Part shown: piece after piece, positions 1-8,146 of the stretch
How positions within the stretch are numbered: the stretch's first letter is position 1
Layout of the letters: each line of letters begins with the position of its first letter
Origin: Alphaproteobacteria bacterium
GTDB taxonomy: Bacteria > Pseudomonadota > Alphaproteobacteria > GCA-2746255
Length of the DNA: 64,000 nt
Assembly (NCBI GenBank): GCA_021296325.1
Contig: JAGWAR010000001.1
Coordinates: 277,159 to 341,158, forward strand
Direction: 5' to 3'
The notes under the pieces: generated by a model
What the model was told of the DNA's origin: nothing
The model's input: the letters and a program-made list of their open reading frames with translations, nothing else
Databases searched by the model: none
Position numbers and translations under genes: made by a program

Positions 1-1173
1 GTTTGCGCGAGGCATGCAACAGTTTTGGATTGCGTCTTTCGATGGGCGTCATCGAACAGATGATCGCTTCCTGCTGCTGGATCAGCTTCGCATCGACCTT
101 CGATGCCGCCGCTTCCTTCTGCATCTTGTTGAGGCCCGGCAGCAGTGAAACGAGTTCGCCGATGCCACCCATCTTCCGGAGTTGGCGAAACTGCTGCGCC
201 ATGTCGTCGAGATCGAATTTTCCCTTCTCGAGCTTTTTCGTCAGCCGTTCGATGTCCCGTTCATCCGCGGTGGCCTGGGCCTTCTCGACCAGGCTGACGA
301 CGTCGCCCATGCCAAGAATGCGCCCGGCGATCCGTTCCGGGTGAAAGACATCCAGGGCGTCGAGCTTTTCGCGGATGCCGACGAACTTGATTGGACTACC
401 GGTCGGCCGCGCGCATCGCCATCGAGACGGGTCAGCACGATGCCGCTAAGTCCAATGCGTTTCGAAAAAGCTTCGGCGACGTTCAGCGCATCCTGTCCGG
501 TCATGGCATCGGCCACCAGCAGGGTTTCGACCGGTTGCGCCACATCGCGCACGGCTTCCGCCTCGGCCATCATGTCGTCGTCAACGTGCAGGCGCCCGGC
601 GGTGTCGAGGAGGACGGTGTCAAAGCCTTCGCTTGCGGCGTGGGCGAGGGCGCGTTTTGCGATCGCGACTGGCGTTTCGTTCGGAACGATGGGAAGAACG
701 GTGATCTTCGCCTGCTGACCGAGGATGGCGAGCTGTTCCTGGGCGGCCGGGCGCACGACGTCGAGGGAGGCCATCAGGACGTTTCGGTTTTCCTTGTCGG
801 TCAGGCGGCGGGCGACCTTCGCCACCGTCGTCGTCTTGCCCGAGCCCTGCAGGCCGACGAACAGAATCGAAACGGGCGGTTTGCCGTCAAGCGCGAGGGG
901 GGGCGCCTCCTGGCCCAGCATGTCGACCAGCGCGTCGTGGACGATTTTCACGACCATCTGGCCCGGGGCGACGGCGCGGATGATGGCCTCGCCGGTTGCC
1001 TCGGCCTCGACCTTGGCGAGGAAGTCCTTCGCAACCGGAAGGGCGACGTCCGCTTCCAGCAGGGCGATGCGGATTTCCCGGAGCGCCGCCTTTACGTCGT
1101 CGGCCGACAGCGTGCCCCGTTTCCGGAGCCCGTCAAAGACCTCGCCAAGCCGCGACGACAGGTTTTCGAACAT
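1..1173 (-). CDS. ffh: Signal recognition particle protein Ffh, frameshifted and cut by the left window edge
   Basis: Ffh is the GTPase of the signal recognition particle; it binds 4.5S RNA and signal peptides and docks on FtsY. The reading frame from MFENLSSRLGE has an N domain, a P-loop (GLQGSGKTTT, near residue 110), DTAGR, and TRLDGDARG. At about 404-408 the frame breaks. The downstream frame resumes as TGSPIKFVGIREKL and continues through the M-domain start (MGDVVSLVEKAQ) to base 1. Compared with the family motif DARGGAALS(M/I)R..TG, about nine residues are gone and two bases remain, equal to a 25-base loss. ORF-track entry 241..1200 reads out of frame beyond the break. I prefer the ATG at 1173, with AAGGA upstream, over the start at 1200. 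Ffh is essential in bacteria studied, so an assembly or sequencing error is likelier than a true pseudogene. Confidence 0.9.
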
Positions 1174-1359
1174 GGTTTTCCTTGCCTTTCCAACACGCAA
1201 AACGCGCCAGCGCGCGAAACTCGCGGGCTGGCGGACCCCCTCAAGAGCGAAACGGCCGCCTTTCTGAAAAGGTGGGGCATGCTAGGGGCGCAGGCGGTAA
1301 AAAGTCAAGACTTTCAAGGGATTCGTAAACCGCGCCGGGGCTTGGGGTAAGATGACCCG

Positions 1360-2070
1360 ATGACGCAATATGGGGACATTGGCAAGGCCCTGCGGCCTCT
1401 CGGACTGCTTCTGCGGGGTGGTTTCCACCCCGAGGCGGCCGACGGCGTGCCGCCGCTTGCAAGCGGCGCGCCGGCCGCGACCTTGCTACTGGCCGGCAAT
1501 GCCGGGCCCGCCATGTGGACGGTCTTCGCGGCCTCGGCCGAGGCCGGGGACGGGGGGGCCGACCCGCTCGACCGCTGGTCGCGGCGGGTCCTGACGGCGG
1601 TGGCGGAAAGCTGCGGGGCCGAGCCCTTTTTTCCCTTCGGCACGCCAAGCCACCCTTTCATCGGCTGGGCGATGCGGGCGGAGCCGGTGGCGCCGTCCCC
1701 GATCGGGCCCCTGATTCACCCGGAATACGGCCTCTGGCACGCCTATCGCGGCGCGCTCGCCTTTGCCGAACGCCTGGAATTGCCGGTCCGGGCCGAACGG
1801 CCGAGGCCGTGCGATACCTGCGAGGCGAAACCCTGCCTTCACACCTGTCCGGTCGCCGCCTTCGCCGGCGGCAGCTATGACGTGCCCCGCTGCATGGGCC
1901 ATCTGGAGACGCCGGCCGGCAGGGACTGTGTCGAGGGAGGCTGCCTCGCGCGCCGCGCCTGCCCCGTGGGCGAAGCCTACGCGCCGCCCCAGGCGGCCTT
2001 TCACATGGACGCCTTCATGCAGGCGATGCGCAAACGCGGCCTTGGCAGGGCGGCCGGAACGGCCGGATAA
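1360..2070 (+). CDS. Small Fe-S (ferredoxin-like, 4Fe-4S) protein
   Basis: The 236-residue protein has two cysteine groups in its C-terminal third. CDTCEAKPCLHTCP is a C-x2-C-x4-C-x3-C-P pattern of a 4Fe-4S site; a second group, CMGH...CVEGGCLARRACPVG, could hold another cluster or a metal. The arrangement recalls the ferredoxin half of QueG-type reductases, but the corrin-binding N-terminal half is absent. The N-terminal 120 residues show no motif I recognise. The gene is divergent from ffh and stands 48 bp before dapF. Family members are usually annotated only as ferredoxin-like; substrate and partner are unknown. The start at 1360 is the first in-frame ATG; no strong ribosome-binding site is visible. 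Confidence 0.8.
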   Translation: MTQYGDIGKALRPLGLLLRGGFHPEAADGVPPLASGAPAATLLLAGNAGPAMWTVFAASAEAGDGGADPLDRWSRRVLTAVAESCGAEPFFPFGTPSHPFIGWAMRAEPVAPSPIGPLIHPEYGLWHAYRGALAFAERLELPVRAERPRPCDTCEAKPCLHTCPVAAFAGGSYDVPRCMGHLETPAGRDCVEGGCLARRACPVGEAYAPPQAAFHMDAFMQAMRKRGLGRAAGTAG

Positions 2071-2118
2071 GGGGGGAAACCAATGGACTTCCTTGGCTTT
2101 CCAGCCATATAAGCGGGC

Positions 2119-2973
2119 ATGACTGGTATTCCATTTCAAAAGATGCAAGGGGCGGGGAACGACTTCGTCATCCTGGATGCGCGCAGCGGCAAGCTGGCCC
2201 GGAAGGCGTTCACGGCGGGCGTGGCGAAGGCGATCGCCGACCGGCGCACCGGAGTCGGCTGCGATCAGGTCATTCTCATCGAGCGCGCCCGCGACGAGGG
2301 CGCGGCCGCCATGCGGATTCGCAACGCCGATGGCGGCGAGGTGGCGACCTGTGGAAACGCGGCGCGCTGTGTGGGCCTGCTCTTGATGAACGAACGGGGG
2401 GAGGACCGGGTCCGCTTGGAAACCGCGGGCGGCCTCGTCGAGGCGGTGCGCGAGGGGCGGGACCGGGTTTCCGTCGATATGGGCGCCGCGAAGACGGACT
2501 GGCAGGCGATTCCCTTGAAGGAGGCCGCCGACACGCTGCACCTCGATCTTGGCGAGGCGGCCCTTGGCGAGGCCGTCGCCGTCAGCATGGGCAACCCCCA
2601 CGCCGTCTTTTTTGTCGAGGACGCGGCGAAGGTGGCGTTGGCCGATGCCGGGCCCCGGCTTGAACACCATCCGCTTTTTCCGGAGCGCGCGAACATCGGC
2701 ATCGCCCAGATGATCGCGAGCGATCGCCTGCGCCTTCGCGTGTGGGAACGCGGCGCCGGCTTGACGCACGCCTGCGGCAGCGGGGCCTGTGCCGCCGTGG
2801 TTGCCGCCCATCGCCGAGGCCTTGTCGAAAACGAAGCGGAGGTCGTCCAGGACGGCGGCAGTCTTCGCGTGCGCCTCCGCGAAGACGGGCACGTCCTGCT
2901 CAGCGGGCCGGCCGCCTGGAGCTTTACCGGCGAGCTGCCCGCCGAACTCATCGATCAGGAGCGGGCGGCATGA
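2119..2973 (+). CDS. dapF: Diaminopimelate epimerase
   Basis: DapF interconverts LL- and meso-diaminopimelate for lysine and peptidoglycan synthesis in the cytoplasm, using two cysteines as acid and base. Both active-site blocks are present: CGNAARCVG near residue 76 and THACGSGACAA near residue 217. GAGNDFVILDAR at the N terminus and GNPHAVFF are also diagnostic. At 284 residues the length is typical. The stop codon overlaps the next start (ATGA at 2970-2973), so dapF and mtaB are very probably translationally coupled. The start at 2119 gives the usual short N terminus (MTGIPFQKMQGAGND). Confidence 0.97.
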   Translation: MTGIPFQKMQGAGNDFVILDARSGKLARKAFTAGVAKAIADRRTGVGCDQVILIERARDEGAAAMRIRNADGGEVATCGNAARCVGLLLMNERGEDRVRLETAGGLVEAVREGRDRVSVDMGAAKTDWQAIPLKEAADTLHLDLGEAALGEAVAVSMGNPHAVFFVEDAAKVALADAGPRLEHHPLFPERANIGIAQMIASDRLRLRVWERGAGLTHACGSGACAAVVAAHRRGLVENEAEVVQDGGSLRVRLREDGHVLLSGPAAWSFTGELPAELIDQERAA

Positions 2974-4217
2974 GGGAGCTTGACATCCTGACCTTCGGTT
3001 GCCGGCTCAACGCCTATGAGTCGGAAGTGATCAAGGCCCACGCCCTGGCCGCGGGTGAAAAGGACACCGTTTACGTGAACACCTGTGCCGTAACGGCGGA
3101 AGCCGAACGCCAGGCGCGCCAGGCGATCCGGCGGCTGCGCCGCGAACGGCCCGACGCGCGCATCGTGGTGACGGGCTGCGCCGCCCAGATTTCGCCCGAG
3201 GCCTACGCGCAGATGCCGGAAGTGGATCGCGTGCTCGGCAATGCCGAAAAGCTCGACCCGAAGAACTACGGCGTGACATCGGAAGCCCGCATCGCCGTCA
3301 ACGATATCTTTTCCGTCAACGAAACGGCGGGACATCTCGTTCAGGGATTCGAGGGCAAGGCGCGCGCCTTTCTCCAGGTGCAGAACGGGTGCGATCACCG
3401 TTGCACCTTCTGCATCATTCCCTTCGGGCGGGGAAACAGCCGCAGCGTGCCGCTTGGCGCCCTCGTCGAAGCGGCGCGAAAGCTTGTCGCCAATGGCTAT
3501 CGGGAAATCGTGCTGACCGGCGTCGACATCACGGCCTATGGCGCCGATCTTCCAGGACGCCCCACGCTCGGTTCCATGCTGCGCCGGTTGCTTGCATTGG
3601 TGCCGGAACTGCCGCGCTTAAGGCTTTCCTCGATCGACCCGGCAGAGGTCGACGGGGACGTGCTGGCGTTGCTTGCGGACGAGCCGCGGCTCATGCCGCA
3701 TCTGCATTTAAGTCTGCAATCCGGGAACAACCTTATCTTGAAGCGCATGAAGCGGCGCCACACGCGTGAGGACGTGCTTGCGTTTTGCGATCACGCACAG
3801 CGGTTACGCCGTGACGTCGTCTTTGGCGCCGATGTGATCGCGGGCTTTCCGACGGAAACCGATTCCATGTTTGACGAGACGTTCGAATTGGTCGAGACGT
3901 GCGGCTTTACCTATCTGCACGTCTTTCCCTATTCGCCGCGTCCGGGAACGCCCGCGGCCAGGATGCCATCGGTGCCAAACGCCGTGCGCAAGGCGCGCGC
4001 CGCCCGCTTGCGGGCAGCGGGCAAGGCCGCTGAAAGGCGGTTTCACGAATCCTGTGTCGGCAGCAAAACGCGGCTTTTGATCGAAACGCCGCGCCTTGGG
4101 CGAAGCGAGCATTACGCGCCCGTCCGGCTCGACATGGATGCCCTTCCCGGAACGATCGTTCCGGCCAGCATCGAGGGCGTCGGCCCCCAGGCCTTGTTCG
4201 GGCGCCTGACCGGATAG
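2970..4217 (+). CDS. mtaB: tRNA t6A37 methylthiotransferase MtaB
   Basis: MtaB is a radical-SAM enzyme that methylthiolates t6A at position 37 of ANN-decoding tRNAs to give ms2t6A. The N-terminal UPF0004 domain shows TFGCRLNAYES with Cys11 and two further cysteines (VNTCAVTAEA, VTGCAAQ) for the auxiliary cluster. The radical-SAM triad is NGCDHRCTFCIIPFGRG, and a C-terminal TRAM-like region follows. FGCRLN rather than a MiaB-type motif points to MtaB. The ORF track starts at 2742 inside dapF; the ATG at 2970 overlaps the dapF stop by four bases and gives the family's normal N terminus (415 residues). ftsY follows nine bases later, so dapF-mtaB-ftsY looks like one transcript. Confidence 0.95.
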   Translation: MRELDILTFGCRLNAYESEVIKAHALAAGEKDTVYVNTCAVTAEAERQARQAIRRLRRERPDARIVVTGCAAQISPEAYAQMPEVDRVLGNAEKLDPKNYGVTSEARIAVNDIFSVNETAGHLVQGFEGKARAFLQVQNGCDHRCTFCIIPFGRGNSRSVPLGALVEAARKLVANGYREIVLTGVDITAYGADLPGRPTLGSMLRRLLALVPELPRLRLSSIDPAEVDGDVLALLADEPRLMPHLHLSLQSGNNLILKRMKRRHTREDVLAFCDHAQRLRRDVVFGADVIAGFPTETDSMFDETFELVETCGFTYLHVFPYSPRPGTPAARMPSVPNAVRKARAARLRAAGKAAERRFHESCVGSKTRLLIETPRLGRSEHYAPVRLDMDALPGTIVPASIEGVGPQALFGRLTG

Positions 4218-4226
4218 CGCCGCGAT

Positions 4227-5162
4227 ATGCCGGAAAAGACAAGCTGGCTTCGGCGTCTTCAGGCGGGCCTTTCGAAATCCTCGACGAAGCTGAAGGACGG
4301 CATCGGCGGCATTTTCACAGGTGCGCCGCTGGACGAGGCCATGCTGGACGAACTGGAGGAAGTGCTCATCCGGGCCGACCTTGGCGTGGCTTCCGCCACC
4401 GAGCTGATCGCCGGTCTGAAGCGCGAGCGTTTCGGCAAGGACGTCGACGCGCAGGAAGTTCGGGACGCCCTAGCAAACGCCATTCAGCGCATTCTCGACC
4501 CGGTCGCAAAACCGTTCCGGATCGACCCGGAAAAGAAGCCTTTCGTCGTGCTGGTGGTCGGCGTGAACGGCAGCGGCAAGACGACGACGATCGGCAAGCT
4601 CGCCAAGCAGTTGCATGACGAAGGCCGGCAGGTTCTGTTAGCGGCGGCGGATACGTTCCGCGCCGCCGCCGTTGCCCAGCTCGAGCGCTGGGGCGAGCGC
4701 GCCCACGCCCCCGTTCTGGCGCGAGAAGAAGGGGCGGACGCCGCGGGGCTGGCCTACGATGCTCTGGAACAGGCAAGGCAGGAGAAACGCGACGTGCTCC
4801 TGATCGATACGGCGGGCCGGCTTCAGAACAAGACCGGCCTTATGGAAGAGTTGCAAAAAATTGCCCGCGTGCTGAAGAAGGTCGATCCGACGGCGCCCCA
4901 TGCCACCTTGCTCGTGCTCGATGCGAATGTGGGGCAGAACGCCCATTCGCAGGTCGAGACCTTTCGCGACATGGTGGCGGTAGACGGGCTGATGGTGACG
5001 AAGCTCGACGGCACGGCGCGGGGCGGAGTGGTCGTTGCCTTGGCCGAACGCTTCGGCCTGCCGGTTCATGCGGTGGGCGTCGGCGAGGCGGTCGAGGACC
5101 TGCGTCCCTTCGAGGCGCGCGCCTTCGCCCGCGACCTGCTGGGCGTCGAAGACGACCGTTAA
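4227..5162 (+). CDS. ftsY: Signal recognition particle receptor FtsY
   Basis: FtsY is the membrane-associated SRP receptor GTPase that takes ribosome-nascent chain complexes from Ffh to the SecYEG translocon. The 311-residue protein has the NG domain: P-loop GVNGSGKTTTIGKLA near residue 111, DTFRAAAVAQLERW, DTAGRLQNK, TKLDGTARGG and a C-terminal GVGEAVEDLRPF. It lacks the long acidic A domain of the E. coli protein, as is common in alphaproteobacteria. It follows mtaB by nine bases. The intact TKLDGTARGG motif is a useful local comparison for the broken equivalent in the ffh gene of this window. Confidence 0.97.
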   Translation: MPEKTSWLRRLQAGLSKSSTKLKDGIGGIFTGAPLDEAMLDELEEVLIRADLGVASATELIAGLKRERFGKDVDAQEVRDALANAIQRILDPVAKPFRIDPEKKPFVVLVVGVNGSGKTTTIGKLAKQLHDEGRQVLLAAADTFRAAAVAQLERWGERAHAPVLAREEGADAAGLAYDALEQARQEKRDVLLIDTAGRLQNKTGLMEELQKIARVLKKVDPTAPHATLLVLDANVGQNAHSQVETFRDMVAVDGLMVTKLDGTARGGVVVALAERFGLPVHAVGVGEAVEDLRPFEARAFARDLLGVEDDR

Positions 5163-5165
5163 AAA

Positions 5166-5417
5166 TCAGATGACGATGTCGAGCAGGCTGCCGCGCGGCA
5201 GATCCCGGGCGCGCGCCTCCGGCGTGTTTTCCGGAACGCTGACGGGTTTTGGCGGTGGTGCGTTCGGGGCGGCGGCCTTGACGGCCGGACCCGCCGCCTT
5301 GCGGGCGGCCAGCACCTGCCGGGCCGCTTGAACGGCCGGTGGCGCGTTTTGCGTTTTCGGGATCGTTGGTTGGGAATGCAGTGCCTGAAGAAGCGCCGGG
5401 TTCGGCGTGATTTTCAT
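5166..5417 (-). CDS. Small hypothetical protein (83 aa)
   Basis: I do not recognise this protein. It starts MKITPNPALLQALHSQ, has an Ala/Pro/Lys-rich low-complexity middle (residues 28-62), and ends in an ordered-looking tail, PRGSLLDIVI. No signal peptide, membrane segment or metal motif is visible. It lies convergent to ftsY, with three bases between the two stops. A ribosome-binding site is not obvious. That it is a real gene is inferred from the tight fit between ftsY and the next gene and the absence of a better reading on the other strand. Confidence 0.5.
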   Translation of the reverse strand: MKITPNPALLQALHSQPTIPKTQNAPPAVQAARQVLAARKAAGPAVKAAAPNAPPPKPVSVPENTPEARARDLPRGSLLDIVI

Positions 5418-5483
5418 CGCCAGATGCCTCGATGACCCTGAACTGGAAGGGGAAAGCTTAGGAAGCGGCCCCTTTCGAAAAAG

Positions 5484-6800
5484 TTAAGGCCCCCCGTCCG
5501 CCCCTTCATAGGCCACCCGCCAGACCCGGTTGCCGACGTCGTCGGCAATCAGCAGGCTGCCATCCGGCAGTAGCGCCAGGCCGGAAGGCCGCCCCCAGAC
5601 GCGGGCCCGTTCCTCGGCTCCGGCTTTCTCCTTGATCCGGAAGCCGGTCACGAAAGGCTCGTACCAGCCTTGCGGCTGACCGTTTTCGAAAGGCACGCGA
5701 ACGACCATGTAGCCCCGCGGCACGCCGGCGTTCCATGAGCCGTGTAGCGCCACGAAGGCGTCCCCGCGGTAGGTTTCCGGAAAACGCACCCCGTCATAAA
5801 AGACAAGGCCGAGCGGCGCCGAATGGGAGCGGAACAAAAGGTCCGGCGCCTTCGTCTTTGCCACCAGCGCAGGGTTAAGCGCGGCGAAGCGAGGCTCCGG
5901 GTTCGGCCCCAGATAGGCGTAAGGCCAACCGTAGAATTCGCCGGCGCGCACGCGCGTCAGGTAATCCGGCACCAGTTCGTCACCGGATCCGTCGCGTTCG
6001 TTTACCACCGTATAAAGATCTTCCGTGCCGGGATAGAAGGCGATGCCGACCGGATTGCGAAGGCCCGCCGCAAAGGTCTTGCCGGGGCCGCCCGTGATCG
6101 GAAATTCGCGGATCGTCGCCCGCGGTTCCGGTTCTTCGCCCAGATTGCCGCGCGATCCGATGGCGACGAAGAAACGCGTGCCGTCCGGATGCAGCGCCAG
6201 ATTGCGTGTCCAGTGGCCGCTGCCCGCGCCCAGTTCGCCGGGCGGCGTGATCGGCTCGGCCGTGCCTTTCGTGGCGCCTTTCCGATGGGAGACGCGCCAG
6301 ACCCGCTCGGTGTCGGCGACGTAGAGCACGCCTTCCCGGAAGGCGAGGCCATGGGGACGGCGCAGTCCTTCGAGATAGGTGCTGTGGAATTCCGCCCGCC
6401 CGTCGCCGTCCCTGTCGCGCAGCAGGGTGACCTCGCCGGCATTTGGTTCCGCCAGAAAAACGTCGCCGTCGGGGGTTGCGCAAAGCCAGCGGGCATGGAC
6501 GAGGCCGTCGGCGAAAAGACGCACGGTGAAGCCCGCCGGTACCTTGAGGGAGGCGCCCTGGGGGCGCGGAATTCGCTCTGGGCCGTTGGCGTGACTTGGT
6601 TCCGCGTAAGGCGCGGGCAGGCTTTCGCGGTCGATCTGGATTCGCTCACCAAGCTCCGCCGTCTGGCCGGCGGCGGCGAAACCGCTCAACCACGCCGCCA
6701 GCAGCAGAACGCGAAGCGGCCGTGCATGCTGCGAAAATTCCCGATTCCCCAAGAGGGCTTTGCACAAGGAGGAATTAACCATACTTTTTTGAACGTTCAT
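5484..6800 (-). CDS. Secreted PQQ-dependent sugar dehydrogenase-like (sorbosone dehydrogenase family) beta-propeller
   Basis: The protein belongs to the sorbosone/glucose dehydrogenase-like beta-propeller group (GSDH superfamily), periplasmic enzymes that oxidise sugars or aldoses with PQQ. Visible repeats include ARWLCATPDGDVFLAEPNAG, RPHGLAFREGVLYVADTERVW, AAGLRNPVGIAFYPGTEDLY and RPSGLALLPDGSLLIADD. LRVLLLAAWLSGFAAAGQTA near residues 29-48 looks like a signal peptide, but it sits unusually far from the annotated Met1. The true start may therefore be further in, for example the Met at residue 7 or a later codon; I see no convincing ribosome-binding site. Substrate is not predictable. The gene stands alone, divergent from the DUF2336 gene. 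Confidence 0.85.
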   Translation of the reverse strand: MNVQKSMVNSSLCKALLGNREFSQHARPLRVLLLAAWLSGFAAAGQTAELGERIQIDRESLPAPYAEPSHANGPERIPRPQGASLKVPAGFTVRLFADGLVHARWLCATPDGDVFLAEPNAGEVTLLRDRDGDGRAEFHSTYLEGLRRPHGLAFREGVLYVADTERVWRVSHRKGATKGTAEPITPPGELGAGSGHWTRNLALHPDGTRFFVAIGSRGNLGEEPEPRATIREFPITGGPGKTFAAGLRNPVGIAFYPGTEDLYTVVNERDGSGDELVPDYLTRVRAGEFYGWPYAYLGPNPEPRFAALNPALVAKTKAPDLLFRSHSAPLGLVFYDGVRFPETYRGDAFVALHGSWNAGVPRGYMVVRVPFENGQPQGWYEPFVTGFRIKEKAGAEERARVWGRPSGLALLPDGSLLIADDVGNRVWRVAYEGADGGP

Positions 6801-6966
6801 GCCCAGTTACGCCCGAATTACTAAGGCTTGGTAAGGAATAAGCAAGCATCCAGCGGGTACGATTCTATCAGAGCATTGCGTCAGCTTTAGCCGAAGTGCG
6901 GGGCAGGGCGCATCTGGAAAAGGGCCGGCCTGTCTGGATGCCGGCTCTTGTCCATGTGGTGATGGG

Positions 6967-8112
6967 ATGTCGAGGATGGAAGACCAAGAGATCGGGCAAC
7001 TACTCAGCCTGGCGCGCGACAAGTCTGATGCTGGAAGAGAACGCCTCATCAACACGGTGAGCGATCTTTTCATGGAGGATGAGAAGACGCTTACCGAGCG
7101 TGAGCGGGCGCTGATGACGGACATCCTGAATCAACTGATTCGGGAAGTGGAGATGGCCGTCCGGCGGCACCTTTCCGAACGGCTGTCCGTTCTGCCGAAC
7201 GCGCCGCGCGAGCTGATTCTGACGCTTGCTAACGACGCGATCGAAGTTGCCCGTCCCATTCTTCTGAACAGCGAGATTCTCCACGACACCGATCTCATCG
7301 AGATCATCCAGCACCGCACGATGGAACATCAGCTCGCCGTCGCCATGCGCAAAGACATCAGCGAAACCGTTTCAGATGCTCTTGTTGAAACCAACAGCGT
7401 TGATGTCATCAAGACGCTTCTTGAAAATGTGGATGCAAAAATTTCCAGCAGCACGAAGGAATACCTTGTCGAGGAATCTCAGAAGGTAAACGTCTATCGC
7501 GAGCCGCTGATCCGTCGCCCCGATCTGGGGCCGGCATTGGCCGAAAAAATGTACTGGTGGGTTTCCGCCGCCCTGCGGCAAGAGATTTCCGCCAAATTCG
7601 ATATCGACGTGACTGCCCTTGACGATCAAATTGAATCGACCGTGCGGGACATTCTCGAATCGGAAGGCGAGAAGGCTCCCCAAGCGCAAAAGAAGCCGGA
7701 TTCGGCGGAACGTCTCGTCAAAGATATCGACGTTACGCCCGAACTTCTGGTGCGCGTCTTGCGACAGGGGGAGGTTTCCCTATTCGCTGCGCTTTTTGCG
7801 AAATACACGGAACTTTCCGGCAAGCTCGTGCGGCGGCTTTTGTTCGAGCCGGGGGGCGAGGGCATGGCTATTGCCTGCAAGGCGAAGGATCTTCCCAAAC
7901 AAATTTTTGCATCGATTTTCCTGTTGAGCCGCAAGGCCCGACCCGGTGAAAACGTGGTCGATCCGGGCGAGCTGTCGAGGATTCTTGCATTTTATGAACG
8001 GATCGATCCGGAAGCCGCCCAAAAAGTCACGAAACAATGGCAGCGCGATCCCGAGTATCTTTATGCTATAAAACGGCTTGATTTGGCTAAAGGCGGGCCC
8101 GAGGAAGAATAA
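6967..8112 (+). CDS. DUF2336 domain-containing protein
   Basis: This 381-residue protein matches the alphaproteobacterial DUF2336 family: an all-helical, HEAT-like protein with no known biochemical role. Supporting segments are LLSLARDKSDAGRERLIN, LTERERALMTDILNQLI, LANDAIEVARPIL and RRPDLGPALAEKMYWWVS. It is soluble, with no signal peptide or membrane segment. A histidine kinase begins about 35 bases downstream on the same strand, so co-transcription and a joint signalling role are likely (inference). Start at 6967 (ATGTCGAGG); the Met at residue 4 is an alternative. Upstream bases 6801-6966 contain a GCCGGC inverted repeat near 6924-6947 but no clear promoter. Confidence 0.85.
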   Translation: MSRMEDQEIGQLLSLARDKSDAGRERLINTVSDLFMEDEKTLTERERALMTDILNQLIREVEMAVRRHLSERLSVLPNAPRELILTLANDAIEVARPILLNSEILHDTDLIEIIQHRTMEHQLAVAMRKDISETVSDALVETNSVDVIKTLLENVDAKISSSTKEYLVEESQKVNVYREPLIRRPDLGPALAEKMYWWVSAALRQEISAKFDIDVTALDDQIESTVRDILESEGEKAPQAQKKPDSAERLVKDIDVTPELLVRVLRQGEVSLFAALFAKYTELSGKLVRRLLFEPGGEGMAIACKAKDLPKQIFASIFLLSRKARPGENVVDPGELSRILAFYERIDPEAAQKVTKQWQRDPEYLYAIKRLDLAKGGPEEE

Positions 8113-8146
8113 CAACGCCGTAATCTTCCGCCGCTTGAGGGGAAGG

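Noticed and set aside
391-1350. 319-residue plus-strand ORF over ffh
   Set aside because: A GC-rich shadow of ffh on the opposite strand; no family motifs, and ffh is clearly the coding strand.
1486-2892. 468-residue minus-strand ORF across the Fe-S protein and dapF
   Set aside because: It overlaps two well-supported plus-strand genes and has low-complexity composition typical of an antisense shadow.
6924-6947. Terminator near 6924-6947 (GCCGGC inverted repeat)
   Set aside because: No gene ends here; it sits upstream of both divergent genes, and no T-run follows, so it is at most a leader structure.
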